A stretch of 47,710 nucleotides of DNA from a virus: the IMG/VR virus record IMGVR_UViG_3300024048_000001, positions 1 to 47,710 of that record; one strand, 5' to 3'. The notes beneath the pieces were generated by a model that saw only the letters and a program-made list of their open reading frames with translations, was not told the origin of the DNA and did not search any database. Below, piece by piece: positions 31,098 through 37,885 of the stretch. Position numbers and translations under genes: made by a program. Numbering within the stretch: the stretch's first letter is position 1; every line of letters begins with the position of its first letter.

Positions 31098-31729
31098 AAG
31101 TAACAAAAAGAGACACACACGACGAGCTTGTCAAAGCTAACGACACAACCTATCTTTCACACTGGAATAAAGCAGTTAAAGAGGCTGAATTTCTGGAGGC
31201 ACTCTCTAAAAAGGTTGAGGCTCACATTGTAGCCGATACAGATAGCTGGTTACACCAGACAGTTTATGTTAAGTATAAAAAGCACAGGTTTATTGTCTGG
31301 AATAGAAACCTAAAATTCTCATGCTATATCAGAATGGCACACGGAATTGACCACTGGAGACAAAAGTCAAGGGAAAGTTTCGAACCAATGAATGGCTATG
31401 CTTTCTATAAAATGACAGAAAAGAAGTTGCTTGCTAAACTTGACAGAGAGATTGAAGAAATTGAGCTAGCCGATAAACTGGAAAAAGAAGCAAAAAAAGC
31501 CAGCGATATTAAATTTGTAGAAGCGAGAAAGAAAGTTGATTATATTGCTAAATGCTTGAATCTCGCAACAGTTACAAGTAAGCGTTTTAATTCCTATGCT
31601 GTGGAGTGGGACAGTATCCTCAGTCCAATATCAAAACAATGCGAAGTAAGTATAGATCCTAGGAACTATCACGTTGATGACCGTGGACTTGATGCAACTT
31701 ATAAACTGTTTAAAGCTATAAAGAGCTAA
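31094..31729 (+). CDS. 211-aa helical protein, unknown
   Basis: ATG overlaps the previous stop by 4 bp (ATGA). Helical, K/E-rich, with a short beta-like part around residues 45-85 (hydrophobic, aromatic) and a long charged helix at about 108-155. The gene is the largest of the early rightward cluster and ends just before a stable hairpin. No family recognised. Confidence 0.75.
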   Translation: MKVTKRDTHDELVKANDTTYLSHWNKAVKEAEFLEALSKKVEAHIVADTDSWLHQTVYVKYKKHRFIVWNRNLKFSCYIRMAHGIDHWRQKSRESFEPMNGYAFYKMTEKKLLAKLDREIEEIELADKLEKEAKKASDIKFVEARKKVDYIAKCLNLATVTSKRFNSYAVEWDSILSPISKQCEVSIDPRNYHVDDRGLDATYKLFKAIKS

Positions 31730-31744
31730 CTAAACAACCTTCTT

Positions 31745-31770
31745 AAAGCCTATTCTTCGGAGTGGGCTTT
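31745..31770 (+). terminator. Stable UUCG hairpin after the 211-aa gene
   Basis: An 11-bp stem AAAGCCTATTC-TTCG-GAGTGGGCTTT (two G-U pairs) with a C(UUCG)G tetraloop, 15 bp after the stop of the 211-aa gene. The downstream bases are TTTATAG, so the U-tract is short. It may be a partial terminator or an mRNA-processing/stability hairpin that separates the first seven genes from the rest. The same tetraloop closes the terminator at 19569-19588. Confidence 0.7.
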
Positions 31771-31808
31771 ATAGAGGGCGTGTTATTAATTTATTATGTG
31801 AGGGTATT

Positions 31809-32060
31809 ATGAAGTATTTAGAGGCAATGAAGACATTAAAGAATTACAGAAAAAAGACATTTAGAAAAAGCATTATCGACCTAACCCACCCCCTCGATGA
31901 AGAACATAAAAAACAAAAGTATTTCTACCAAGGGGAGGATTTTATCATTATCAGCAACGACTTTGTAGATCATCTTTATCAGACTGAAAGCTATCTATGC
32001 TGGGAAAAACTTAATAATGTCGTTTGTGCTTGTGAATATGTTTTTAGCAAGGAGGATTGA
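31809..32060 (+). CDS. 83-aa small protein, unknown
   Basis: First gene after the UUCG hairpin, with a G-A-G-G-G-T RBS. Basic helical N-terminus (residues 1-22), then D/E-rich and aromatic strands. A short stretch (residues 40-60) alternates hydrophobic and charged residues. No family recognised. Its stop precedes the next RBS. Confidence 0.7.
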   Translation: MKYLEAMKTLKNYRKKTFRKSIIDLTHPLDEEHKKQKYFYQGEDFIIISNDFVDHLYQTESYLCWEKLNNVVCACEYVFSKED

Positions 32061-32064
32061 ACCA

Positions 32065-32412
32065 ATGAAAAACCAACCAACATACATACAGTACAAGAGA
32101 CAAGAAATTAAGGGGCTAGTCATAGAGCGTTATAATAATCTTTATGACCTGAAACGCAACCCGGTACTAGCAGTCCTACTTGGAGACAAGGGAACTATAA
32201 GCAAAGTAACCAAACAGAAATACGGTGTCGTCTACATTCCTTGGGCTGAGCTGGCACTTCATAAAAAGATAAAGATCATCAGAGGAAGGAAAGGAAACTA
32301 CAAATACGAAATCTGGCGTAAAATCAGGGTTGAGGAATATATGGTGAATTATGAAATGAAGAAATATAACAGAGCGGGCGAAATCAAACAATTAGAAGGG
32401 GTGGCGGTATGA
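32065..32412 (+). CDS. 115-aa basic protein, unknown
   Basis: The ATG at 32065 follows AAGGAGG and the stop of the preceding gene; an in-frame ATG 48 bp earlier would overlap that gene. K/R/Y-rich, mixed alpha/beta, with an N-terminal helix (about 8-28) and several strands. Its last 38 bases and the following start are part of a 42-nt block repeated at 32919-32960, so this gene end is duplicated. Confidence 0.75.
   Translation: MKNQPTYIQYKRQEIKGLVIERYNNLYDLKRNPVLAVLLGDKGTISKVTKQKYGVVYIPWAELALHKKIKIIRGRKGNYKYEIWRKIRVEEYMVNYEMKKYNRAGEIKQLEGVAV
32371..32412. repeat. 42-nt gene-junction repeat, copy 1
   Basis: Differs from 32919-32960 at one base (T at 32391 versus C). This copy spans the end of the 115-aa gene (EIKQLEGVAV) and the RBS/ATG of the following 102-aa gene, so it carries a complete stop-RBS-start junction. 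The repeat seems to have been duplicated, or used as a recombination site, when small genes were added. Confidence 0.9.
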
Positions 32413-32717
32413 TTAGTTTAAAATGTATGGAATTAAGGTTAGTATCAAAAATGAGAACTGATTTAAACAGTCAAATGGTATCTGTTTTGAAAAGAACTGC
32501 TGTAATCAGAATCACAAAGTATTTCCCGAAAAGAAGTAATCAGTCAGAATCTAAAATTATTTGTTTTGATGAGTATGGATGTTTTATCAGAGCTTATGAT
32601 TTCAAGTATCACAGCAGAGGAAGTCTTAAGTCTTTTCTTCCGAAAAGAATAACTGTTATTGAGGACGGGTATTATTTGAGCAAAAAGAACTTTAATTACT
32701 ATGAGGTTACATCATGA
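32409..32717 (+). CDS. 102-aa basic protein, unknown
   Basis: ATG overlaps the preceding stop by 4 bp and follows the TAGAAGGGGTG block of the 42-nt repeat. Basic (K/R about 20 percent), with strands around residues 15-70 and few acidic residues in the middle. No recognised motif. Part of the tightly coupled early cluster. Confidence 0.7.
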   Translation: MISLKCMELRLVSKMRTDLNSQMVSVLKRTAVIRITKYFPKRSNQSESKIICFDEYGCFIRAYDFKYHSRGSLKSFLPKRITVIEDGYYLSKKNFNYYEVTS

Positions 32718-32887
32718 AGAAATCAGTTTATATAGGACAGGCAAGAAGTGGTGGAATTGTAATATCGCTTGTAACAGGGGGAGACACCTATCTAACCATT
32801 TCACAGGTAAGGGAACTCAAAATTGATGTTCTCTCTTTAGAAGATTTCCATATGGCTGATTTTACAAAGTTCTACGGAGGATTGTGA
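32714..32887 (+). CDS. 57-aa small beta-rich protein
   Basis: ATG overlaps the preceding TGA (ATGA). Short strands with a Gly/Ser-rich turn near residues 12-24 and an acidic C-terminal half; no cysteine or membrane segment. The gene is too short for a domain call. It is followed two bases later by the start of a truncated 17-codon reading frame. Confidence 0.6.
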   Translation: MKKSVYIGQARSGGIVISLVTGGDTYLTISQVRELKIDVLSLEDFHMADFTKFYGGL

Positions 32888-32889
32888 AA

Positions 32890-32943
32890 ATGATAACAGA
32901 TAAATCAGAACGGATATTAGAGCGGGCGAAATCAAACAACTAG
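32890..32943 (+). pseudogene. 17-codon remnant of the 33375-33602 gene
   Basis: Reads M-I-T-D-K-S-E-R-I-L-E-R-A and stops after 17 codons. The full gene at 33375-33602 begins M-I-T-N-K-S-T-R-I-L-R-R-A, so this looks like the severed start of a paralogue, joined to the 42-nt junction repeat that supplies its stop. Alternatively it is a leader peptide for the 59-aa gene that follows. The matching starts are visible at both protein and DNA level. Confidence 0.6.
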
Positions 32944-32960
32944 AAGGGGTGGCGGTATGA
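32919..32960. repeat. 42-nt gene-junction repeat, copy 2
   Basis: Second copy of 32371-32412 with one substitution. Here it contributes the stop of a 17-codon remnant and the RBS plus ATG of the 59-aa gene starting at 32957. The same DNA therefore provides translation signals for two unrelated proteins. Confidence 0.9.
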
Positions 32961-33136
32961 ATGTTAAAGAATGGAAAAAAGAAGCGTTGGAAATTATGGA
33001 AACAGAGTATGGTCTCGAAAACTGTATGTTTGAAGAAGTAACTTTGCTAAGGTCTTTTGATAGCGGCGACACACCGAGAGACTTCGCAAACTGGCAGGAA
33101 TCAAAACACAATCTGATTAACTTCAATGAGGGCTAA
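32957..33136 (+). CDS. 59-aa small acidic protein
   Basis: Starts inside the 42-nt repeat at an ATG preceded by GAAGGGGTGG. Acidic helical first half (E/K-rich), then D-S-G-D turn and aromatic end. Ends three bases before the start of the 81-aa gene. Unknown family; part of the small-gene cluster. Confidence 0.65.
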   Translation: MNVKEWKKEALEIMETEYGLENCMFEEVTLLRSFDSGDTPRDFANWQESKHNLINFNEG

Positions 33137-33139
33137 CCA

Positions 33140-33385
33140 ATGACAACAGATAAAAGCAAGAATGAGCAGGAACTAAGACACAGAATAGAGAACAATCTTG
33201 AGGGCGTAACGGCTGCGGATTGTTTCGGATATAAAACCTTCTTCGCATCAGGGGACGGCTTTGATATAATAGCAAGCTATGGTTTTAATTACAAGGGGAC
33301 TGCATCTATGATGTTGGAATCTATGCTCTGGCATGATCTAATGTTCGGGCCCAGGCATTTGACGGAGGAAAAAAATGATAACTAA
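33140..33385 (+). CDS. 81-aa small protein with MTTDKS start
   Basis: ATG follows GGGCTAACCA. The N-terminus M-T-T-D-K-S resembles those of the genes at 32890, 33375 and 33890, which suggests shared translation-start modules. The rest is helical with a Gly-rich, aromatic middle (residues 30-55). It overlaps the next start by 11 bp. Function unknown. Confidence 0.7.
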   Translation: MTTDKSKNEQELRHRIENNLEGVTAADCFGYKTFFASGDGFDIIASYGFNYKGTASMMLESMLWHDLMFGPRHLTEEKNDN

Positions 33386-33602
33386 TAAGAGTACAAGGAT
33401 TTTACGCAGGGCGGTCGGGTGGCTAACTCTCTGGGCCGGATACGCCAAAGAAGATAGAAAGAGCGGGACACGTGACAACAGGGACTCTGAGGAAGCAGAA
33501 AATATCTGGCGTATGGCTAAGCAGGAACTAGACAGGCTAGACCGACCAGTTAAATTGACTGTTGCAAGATACATGGAACTAATTGAAGGAGCGGGAAAAT
33601 GA
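33375..33602 (+). CDS. 75-aa basic helical protein, unknown
   Basis: Start with GGAGG seven bases upstream. Arg/Lys-rich helix in the first 30 residues, then a charged helical segment; no membrane region despite a short W-L-T-L-W-A-G stretch. Paralogous in its first 13 residues to the 17-codon remnant at 32890. Overlaps the next start by 4 bp. Confidence 0.68.
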   Translation: MITNKSTRILRRAVGWLTLWAGYAKEDRKSGTRDNRDSEEAENIWRMAKQELDRLDRPVKLTVARYMELIEGAGK

Positions 33603-33886
33603 AACTTTACACACAAATTAAGAAGAACAACAAACTTATTCCTTTGACATCTTACAACGACAAAATGCTTTGCAGAGATCCAAAGGGTTATAAGTGGATA
33701 TTGTTGAAATGGAACGATCTGTTCTCCGGCAAGCGGGTTTATGCTGAAGTGTTGAATGATGCAAAGGGACGACTTGTTTGTACTGTAGCAGGTAACTGTG
33801 AGATTATGCGAACACAGCGGGAGCAGGTATATATCAAAAAGATGTGCAATGATATGAAAACATCAATACCATTAGTGAGGCAATAA
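33599..33886 (+). CDS. 95-aa small protein, unknown
   Basis: Start overlaps the preceding stop by 4 bp. Basic protein with strands (residues 5-15, 25-60) and a helical C-terminus (residues 75-90). It contains three cysteines without clear zinc spacing. Ends three bases before the next ATG. Function unknown. Confidence 0.68.
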   Translation: MKLYTQIKKNNKLIPLTSYNDKMLCRDPKGYKWILLKWNDLFSGKRVYAEVLNDAKGRLVCTVAGNCEIMRTQREQVYIKKMCNDMKTSIPLVRQ

Positions 33887-33889
33887 CCA

Positions 33890-34132
33890 ATGACAACTAA
33901 AAACAGCATAGGCAAGAAGTACATACAGGCAGACTTCAACTATATCCTGAATACCGCTAAACAGGCAAAAGATCAAGCGGAGAACCTAAGAGGGAAAATA
34001 GGCGAACTGAAAGAAGCGGTGTTCACACTTGATGAATTTGAGATTTATTGCTTGGATACGATCAAGGAACTGACCGGCAAGGACTTGCATAACTTTGCAA
34101 TGGATAACAACTATGGAAGGAGTGAAAAATGA
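33890..34132 (+). CDS. 80-aa helical protein, unknown
   Basis: ATG within AACCAATGACAAC, the same start-proximal pattern as the 33140 gene. Mostly helical (K/A/E-rich, about residues 15-70), acidic centre, no membrane segment. It overlaps the following membrane protein gene by 4 bp. No family recognised. Confidence 0.68.
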   Translation: MTTKNSIGKKYIQADFNYILNTAKQAKDQAENLRGKIGELKEAVFTLDEFEIYCLDTIKELTGKDLHNFAMDNNYGRSEK

Positions 34133-34296
34133 ACCAGGACGATATTTATATCCTAACGATCATATTAATTCTGCTTCCACTATTCATAGTAGGGTACTTC
34201 CTCAACAGGGAGCAAGATCAGATAGATGCGTGGTATCTTAAAGAGTACGGCAAGGAAAGACACCCGAAGAAGGTTAAGCGGAAAGATAGGTGGTAG
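34129..34296 (+). CDS. 55-aa single-pass membrane protein
   Basis: ATGA overlap with the preceding stop. An N-terminal transmembrane segment at about residues 6-25 (IYILTIILILLPLFIVGYFL) is followed by a charged, basic tail (K/R/D-rich). It is the last gene before the terminator region and could be a small host-takeover or exclusion protein; a holin is possible but less likely in the early unit. Confidence 0.68.
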   Translation: MNQDDIYILTIILILLPLFIVGYFLNREQDQIDAWYLKEYGKERHPKKVKRKDRW

Positions 34297-34318
34297 AATT
34301 CCCCAATGATTCCAATTG

Positions 34319-34489
34319 TTATATTTTAATGCTACTATTTTAATCCAATCATTTCCATTACTTACAAAATAACCTTAGTAAATGTTTATACTACACAAAA
34401 AGATACTTTTTAAATGTTATATTATTTTACTAACACTGATCTCGACCATGAATAAAAACAAGCGGTTGACTGTTAGCATTAAAATATAA
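34319..34489. repeat. 16-bp inverted repeat pair spaced 139 bp
   Basis: TTATATTTTAATGCTA at 34319-34334 and its exact complement TAGCATTAAAATATAA at 34474-34489. Such an exact 16-bp inverted match is improbable by chance even in AT-rich DNA. The region between is AT-rich and without genes. It could bring a looped segment together or mark a former mobile or origin element. Confidence 0.75.
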
Positions 34490-34522
34490 GGTTGTTTTGG
34501 GGGTTCAAATATACAAGGTGAT

Positions 34523-34559
34523 CAGAGCTTTTGGCTTTGAGTTTTTTCTTTCTTTTTTT
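34523..34559 (+). terminator. Intrinsic terminator ending the first rightward gene cluster
   Basis: Stem CAGAGC-TTTTG-GCTTTG (one G-U pair) at 34523-34539 followed by A and a nearly continuous 19-base T-rich run to 34559. The stem is short but the U-run is long, a good rho-independent arrangement. It separates the early small genes from the operon starting at 34851. Confidence 0.7.
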
Positions 34560-34690
34560 CAAAAAACTATGCTCTATATACGAACTTTGAAAACAACAAA
34601 CGATCTAAGAACTTACACAGATTAGTTTATTTATAAAGTAAAACCTTCTTATATATTTTCAAGTAGTCCGGGATATTCTCTAAATATTTC

Positions 34691-34769
34691 GAGCGGGCAA
34701 TTTATTTTCACAACATTTTCCTAATAAAGTTGAGTGGGCTGATTATTTTCAAGTGGGCGATCTTTTTTA
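34691..34769. repeat. Three 19-nt direct repeats upstream of the recombination operon promoter
   Basis: Copies at 34691-34709, 34732-34750 and 34751-34769 share RAGYGGGC followed by an AT-rich half (consensus RAGYGGGCNATYWTTTTYA). Copies 2 and 3 are directly joined, and copy 3 abuts the -35 box. This looks like an activator- or repressor-binding array for the promoter next to it. Confidence 0.75.
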
Positions 34770-34798
34770 TTGACTTAGTGTGTTAACACATGTAAGAT
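34770..34798 (+). promoter_or_regulatory. Promoter with palindromic operator-like spacer
   Basis: TTGACT (34770-34775), 17-bp spacer, TAAGAT (34793-34798). The spacer contains the perfect 12-base palindrome TGTGTTAACACA at 34779-34790, placed between the two boxes where a bound dimer would block or remodel RNA polymerase. The first gene of the DNA-processing operon starts 52 bp downstream. Confidence 0.78.
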
Positions 34799-34850
34799 TC
34801 TAAAGATGGTATTTGCTGCGGAGCAACAACAACATATTATTGGAGATTAT

Positions 34851-35528
34851 ATGATTAACCTTTACAATAAAGACTGTATGAAGTTTATGGCAGACAAACC
34901 AGATAAGTATTATGACTTAGCTATTGTAGATGTTCCTTATGGTTCAAAAAATATTCAAGGTGGTTATACTTCAGGAATAGGAGGTCAAGGATCTGCAAAA
35001 CAAAAGAATTATTGTAAATCGATTTGGAAGTGTGGTTGTCCAGATAAACAGTATTTTGAAGAATTATTCAGAGTAAGTAAAGATCAAATAATTTGGGGAG
35101 CTAACCATTTTATGTCTAAAATCCCATTCGATTCTAGCTGTTGGATAGTTTGGGATAAAAAAAATGAGAATACAGATTATGCTGATTGTGAATTAGCGTG
35201 GACTTCTTTTAATAGTGCTGTTAGAAAGTTTGAATTTATGTGGAATGGAATGTTGCAAGGTGATATGAAAAACAAACAGCAGAGAATACACCCGACTGAG
35301 AAGCCTGTATCCTTGTATGAATGGCTACTAGACAAGTACGCTAAGAAAGGAAACAAAATATTTGATAGTCATGGAGGAAGTATGAGCAGTGCAATAGCTT
35401 GTTATAACCTAGGCTATGATTTAGATATATGTGAGCTAGACCCTGAATATTTCAAACAGGCGAAGGAAAGGTTTGAGCAGCATACAAGACAGATAAGATT
35501 AACAGACTTTACGGAGCAAACTAAATGA
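34851..35528 (+). CDS. DNA adenine/cytosine-N4 methyltransferase
   Basis: A 225-aa amino-methyltransferase. Catalytic motif IV is D27-V-P-Y30 (usual DPPY; proline 28 replaced by valine). The SAM-binding motif I follows at residues 171-177, F-D-S-H-G-G-S (usual FxGxG), and motif II acidic pairs at E195-D197. Motif IV before motif I is the normal order of this N6/N4 type. The ATG at 34851 is chosen for its GGAG; the in-frame start 45 bp earlier lacks an RBS. Likely protects phage DNA from host restriction; specificity unknown. ATGA overlap with the next gene. Confidence 0.82.
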   Translation: MINLYNKDCMKFMADKPDKYYDLAIVDVPYGSKNIQGGYTSGIGGQGSAKQKNYCKSIWKCGCPDKQYFEELFRVSKDQIIWGANHFMSKIPFDSSCWIVWDKKNENTDYADCELAWTSFNSAVRKFEFMWNGMLQGDMKNKQQRIHPTEKPVSLYEWLLDKYAKKGNKIFDSHGGSMSSAIACYNLGYDLDICELDPEYFKQAKERFEQHTRQIRLTDFTEQTK

Positions 35529-37384
35529 GATTTAAAACGATCAGAGTAAAGAACTTTCAGGGAGTAGCAGAGCATCTTGCTAACTTACAAGGAAAATCAG
35601 CCAACATCTATGCAAGGAATGGTAAGGGTAAGACAACAGTTTTTAAGAACGCTATTCTTTGGAATCTGTTTGAGAAAGATCACCGAGGCCACAAGCTTGA
35701 CCCTAAGCCACGTAAAAATGACGGTCGTGGTGAACGTATCAGAGGACTTATCCCAGAAGTAGAACTTGTTATTGAGCTTGACAATGGAGCAGAGATAACT
35801 CTTTTAAGAAGACTTGAAGAAAAGGTAGTTAAAAAAACCAAGCTCTATAAAGCAGATGAAGGTTATTGGGAAGTTGACGGTGTTGGAGTTAATAAAACTC
35901 AGTTCGATAATAAAGTTAAAGAAATTATCGGTGATCCGGAAATATTCTCTGTAATGCTGAATCCAGAAGTTTTCCTTACTGACAAGAAATGGGATAAACG
36001 AAGATCTTTCCTTGAAAAGATGATGGGTGAAGTACAACTTGAAGAAGTAATCAAAGGCAGTGATATTGAGATACTTAATGGCAAACCATTGAATGATGCC
36101 CTTGAAATAGCTAGGAGTGCTCTTAAGAAAGCTGAAGATAAACTATCAAAGATAGCACCAAAGATGGAAGAAGCACAGAGAAAAGTACCCGGTGCTCCTG
36201 AGATACTTACAAAGACACAGGCTGAACTTAAAACTGAACTTGATGAAACTGTAAACGCCAGACTTGCTGAAGAAGAAGCCTGTAAGAATCCTGATTTCAG
36301 TAAGAGAAGTACACTGATTGCTAAAATTGATAAGCTGAAAGAAAGAGATAAAGAATCTTACAATAAGACTCTGAGAACTATTGACAGCAGTATTGATGAT
36401 CTTGAGAAAAGGATACTCAGTTACAATACTCAGATTTCTTCAATCCGGACAAGTATTCCAAGGAAACAGGAAGAGATAACTAATCTTTCTGAAAAGCTTG
36501 ATGAAATGAGAGCTAAGTATTCCGACTTTGAATCAGAAAAGTTTGAAGAAGCCAAGTGTGTTACTTGTGGACAGGACCTCCCGGTATATCTGAAAGAAGA
36601 ATATGAAAAACTATTCAACATAGAACACGCCAAAACACTTAAAGAAATGCTTGACATTGGAAAATCAAAGAAGATAGAAATAACTGAACTCAATGAAGAG
36701 GTGGTTGACAGAAAGATTGATCTTGAGAAAAACCTCACAGAAAAAGAAGCACTACTTGAATCTATAAATGACCTCAGAGAGAAGAAAAAGACCACAACCC
36801 TTACTGAGTCACCTGAAATAGCAGAACTCACCACAGAACTAAACTCCGTTCGTGAAACAGGCGAATTACAGAAGTCAGAAAGACTCGCAGGACTCGAAGG
36901 TCAGGAAAAGGGTATCAGAGAGTCAATTGCTACCTTTACTTCTGCACAGAATAATGTTGCCAGAGTTAAGGAACTTGAAAAAGAAGAAGAAGATCTCGGT
37001 GAAGTGGTAACAGAATGTAGAAGAATAAAAGATCTTACCCTGGGTGTTCAGAGAAAATGGAATCTCAAAATTGAGCAGAAAGTGAACAAACTCTTTTCTC
37101 TTATCAAGTGGAGACTGTCAGAGGAACAGAAGAACGGTGAACCAAAGGACGTGTGTGAAGCAATGTATAAAGGGATTGACTATAATAAAACCGTTTCCAA
37201 TGGTGAAGGTGTCAATATGTGCTATGACCTTCATAAAACGATCAGTGATTTCTATGGTATCAAGTTTCCTTTTATTGCTGACAACAGTGAGAGTGTTACA
37301 GATTGGTTGGTTGAATCAGATAATCAGGTTATTTACCTGTATGCTGACAAGAAATATAATGAACTTAAAATGGAGATTTTGTAA
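35525..37384 (+). CDS. SbcC/Rad50-like ATPase of phage recombination operon
   Basis: A 619-aa SMC-type ATPase. Walker A is R31-N-G-K-G-K-T-T38; then long coiled coil (about 190-330), a zinc-hook-like CVTC (C345, C348), more coiled coil and a C-terminal FPFIADNSESV (about 581-591) that resembles the Walker B/D-loop of phage members of this group. Typically shorter than bacterial SbcC (over 1000 aa). It precedes RecT and MBL genes, as in many Gram-positive siphophages, and is probably part of DNA end processing. No SbcD-type nuclease gene is next to it. Confidence 0.85.
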   Translation: MRFKTIRVKNFQGVAEHLANLQGKSANIYARNGKGKTTVFKNAILWNLFEKDHRGHKLDPKPRKNDGRGERIRGLIPEVELVIELDNGAEITLLRRLEEKVVKKTKLYKADEGYWEVDGVGVNKTQFDNKVKEIIGDPEIFSVMLNPEVFLTDKKWDKRRSFLEKMMGEVQLEEVIKGSDIEILNGKPLNDALEIARSALKKAEDKLSKIAPKMEEAQRKVPGAPEILTKTQAELKTELDETVNARLAEEEACKNPDFSKRSTLIAKIDKLKERDKESYNKTLRTIDSSIDDLEKRILSYNTQISSIRTSIPRKQEEITNLSEKLDEMRAKYSDFESEKFEEAKCVTCGQDLPVYLKEEYEKLFNIEHAKTLKEMLDIGKSKKIEITELNEEVVDRKIDLEKNLTEKEALLESINDLREKKKTTTLTESPEIAELTTELNSVRETGELQKSERLAGLEGQEKGIRESIATFTSAQNNVARVKELEKEEEDLGEVVTECRRIKDLTLGVQRKWNLKIEQKVNKLFSLIKWRLSEEQKNGEPKDVCEAMYKGIDYNKTVSNGEGVNMCYDLHKTISDFYGIKFPFIADNSESVTDWLVESDNQVIYLYADKKYNELKMEIL

Positions 37385-37884
37385 TGACAACAAGTATTAT
37401 TATCCTGATTATTTTTGTAGTAGTGCTGATTATTGACATGGTTATTAGGGCTAAGTGGAAGTCTGACGTTAAAGCATACATCGTGGAAAAAACAGAGCAA
37501 ATTGGAGAGAACTCGGTTATACTTAACTCTTCTGTTATGACCAATGTCCAGAGCAGTCACCACCTAAACAAAACTCTCGTTGAAGGTCTTATAGCATCTA
37601 ATGAGGTCTTTACTGGAGGACTCGAAGAAACCTCTATCCTAAACATCAAACTCATTGAAGACTTTGTTGAATTATCCGACTCAGAGTACAAGCGAACAAT
37701 CAAACAGCTTATGGCAGAGAAGGATAACGCAGTTGCTATGCACCTTCAGCTTATAACTGCTATTAAGAGTCTGAAAGATAGTGACAGGACTAAAATACAG
37801 TATCGACTTGACAACATTACAGGACTTAAAAATGGTAAAGAGAGAAGAGTTCCTGCAACAAAAAATAAAAATGGAGGAAAGTAA
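37384..37884 (+). CDS. Membrane-anchored coiled-coil protein between SbcC-like and RecT
   Basis: ATG shares one base with the SbcC-like stop (TAATG). An N-terminal transmembrane segment at residues 4-22 (SIIILIIFVVVLIIDMVI) is followed by a helical, charged body of about 140 residues and a basic K/N/G-rich end. A membrane-tethered helical protein inside a recombination operon is unusual and could anchor a recombination or replication complex. Unknown family. Confidence 0.78.
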   Translation: MTTSIIILIIFVVVLIIDMVIRAKWKSDVKAYIVEKTEQIGENSVILNSSVMTNVQSSHHLNKTLVEGLIASNEVFTGGLEETSILNIKLIEDFVELSDSEYKRTIKQLMAEKDNAVAMHLQLITAIKSLKDSDRTKIQYRLDNITGLKNGKERRVPATKNKNGGK

Positions 37885-37885
37885 A

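Larger units (their letters stand above)
34297..34850. other. AT-rich intergenic region with terminator, inverted repeats and promoter
   Basis: A 554-bp noncoding stretch between the early small-gene cluster and the DNA-processing operon. It holds a 16-nt inverted-repeat pair (34319-34334 and 34474-34489), a U-rich terminator (34523-34559), 19-nt direct repeats (34691-34769) and a promoter with a palindromic spacer (34770-34798). No coding sequence with an RBS is seen. Confidence 0.75.

Noticed and set aside
36430-36834. Minus-strand frame rich in S and F opposite the SbcC-like gene
   Set aside because: Composition is the mirror of the coiled-coil codons on the other strand; no RBS.
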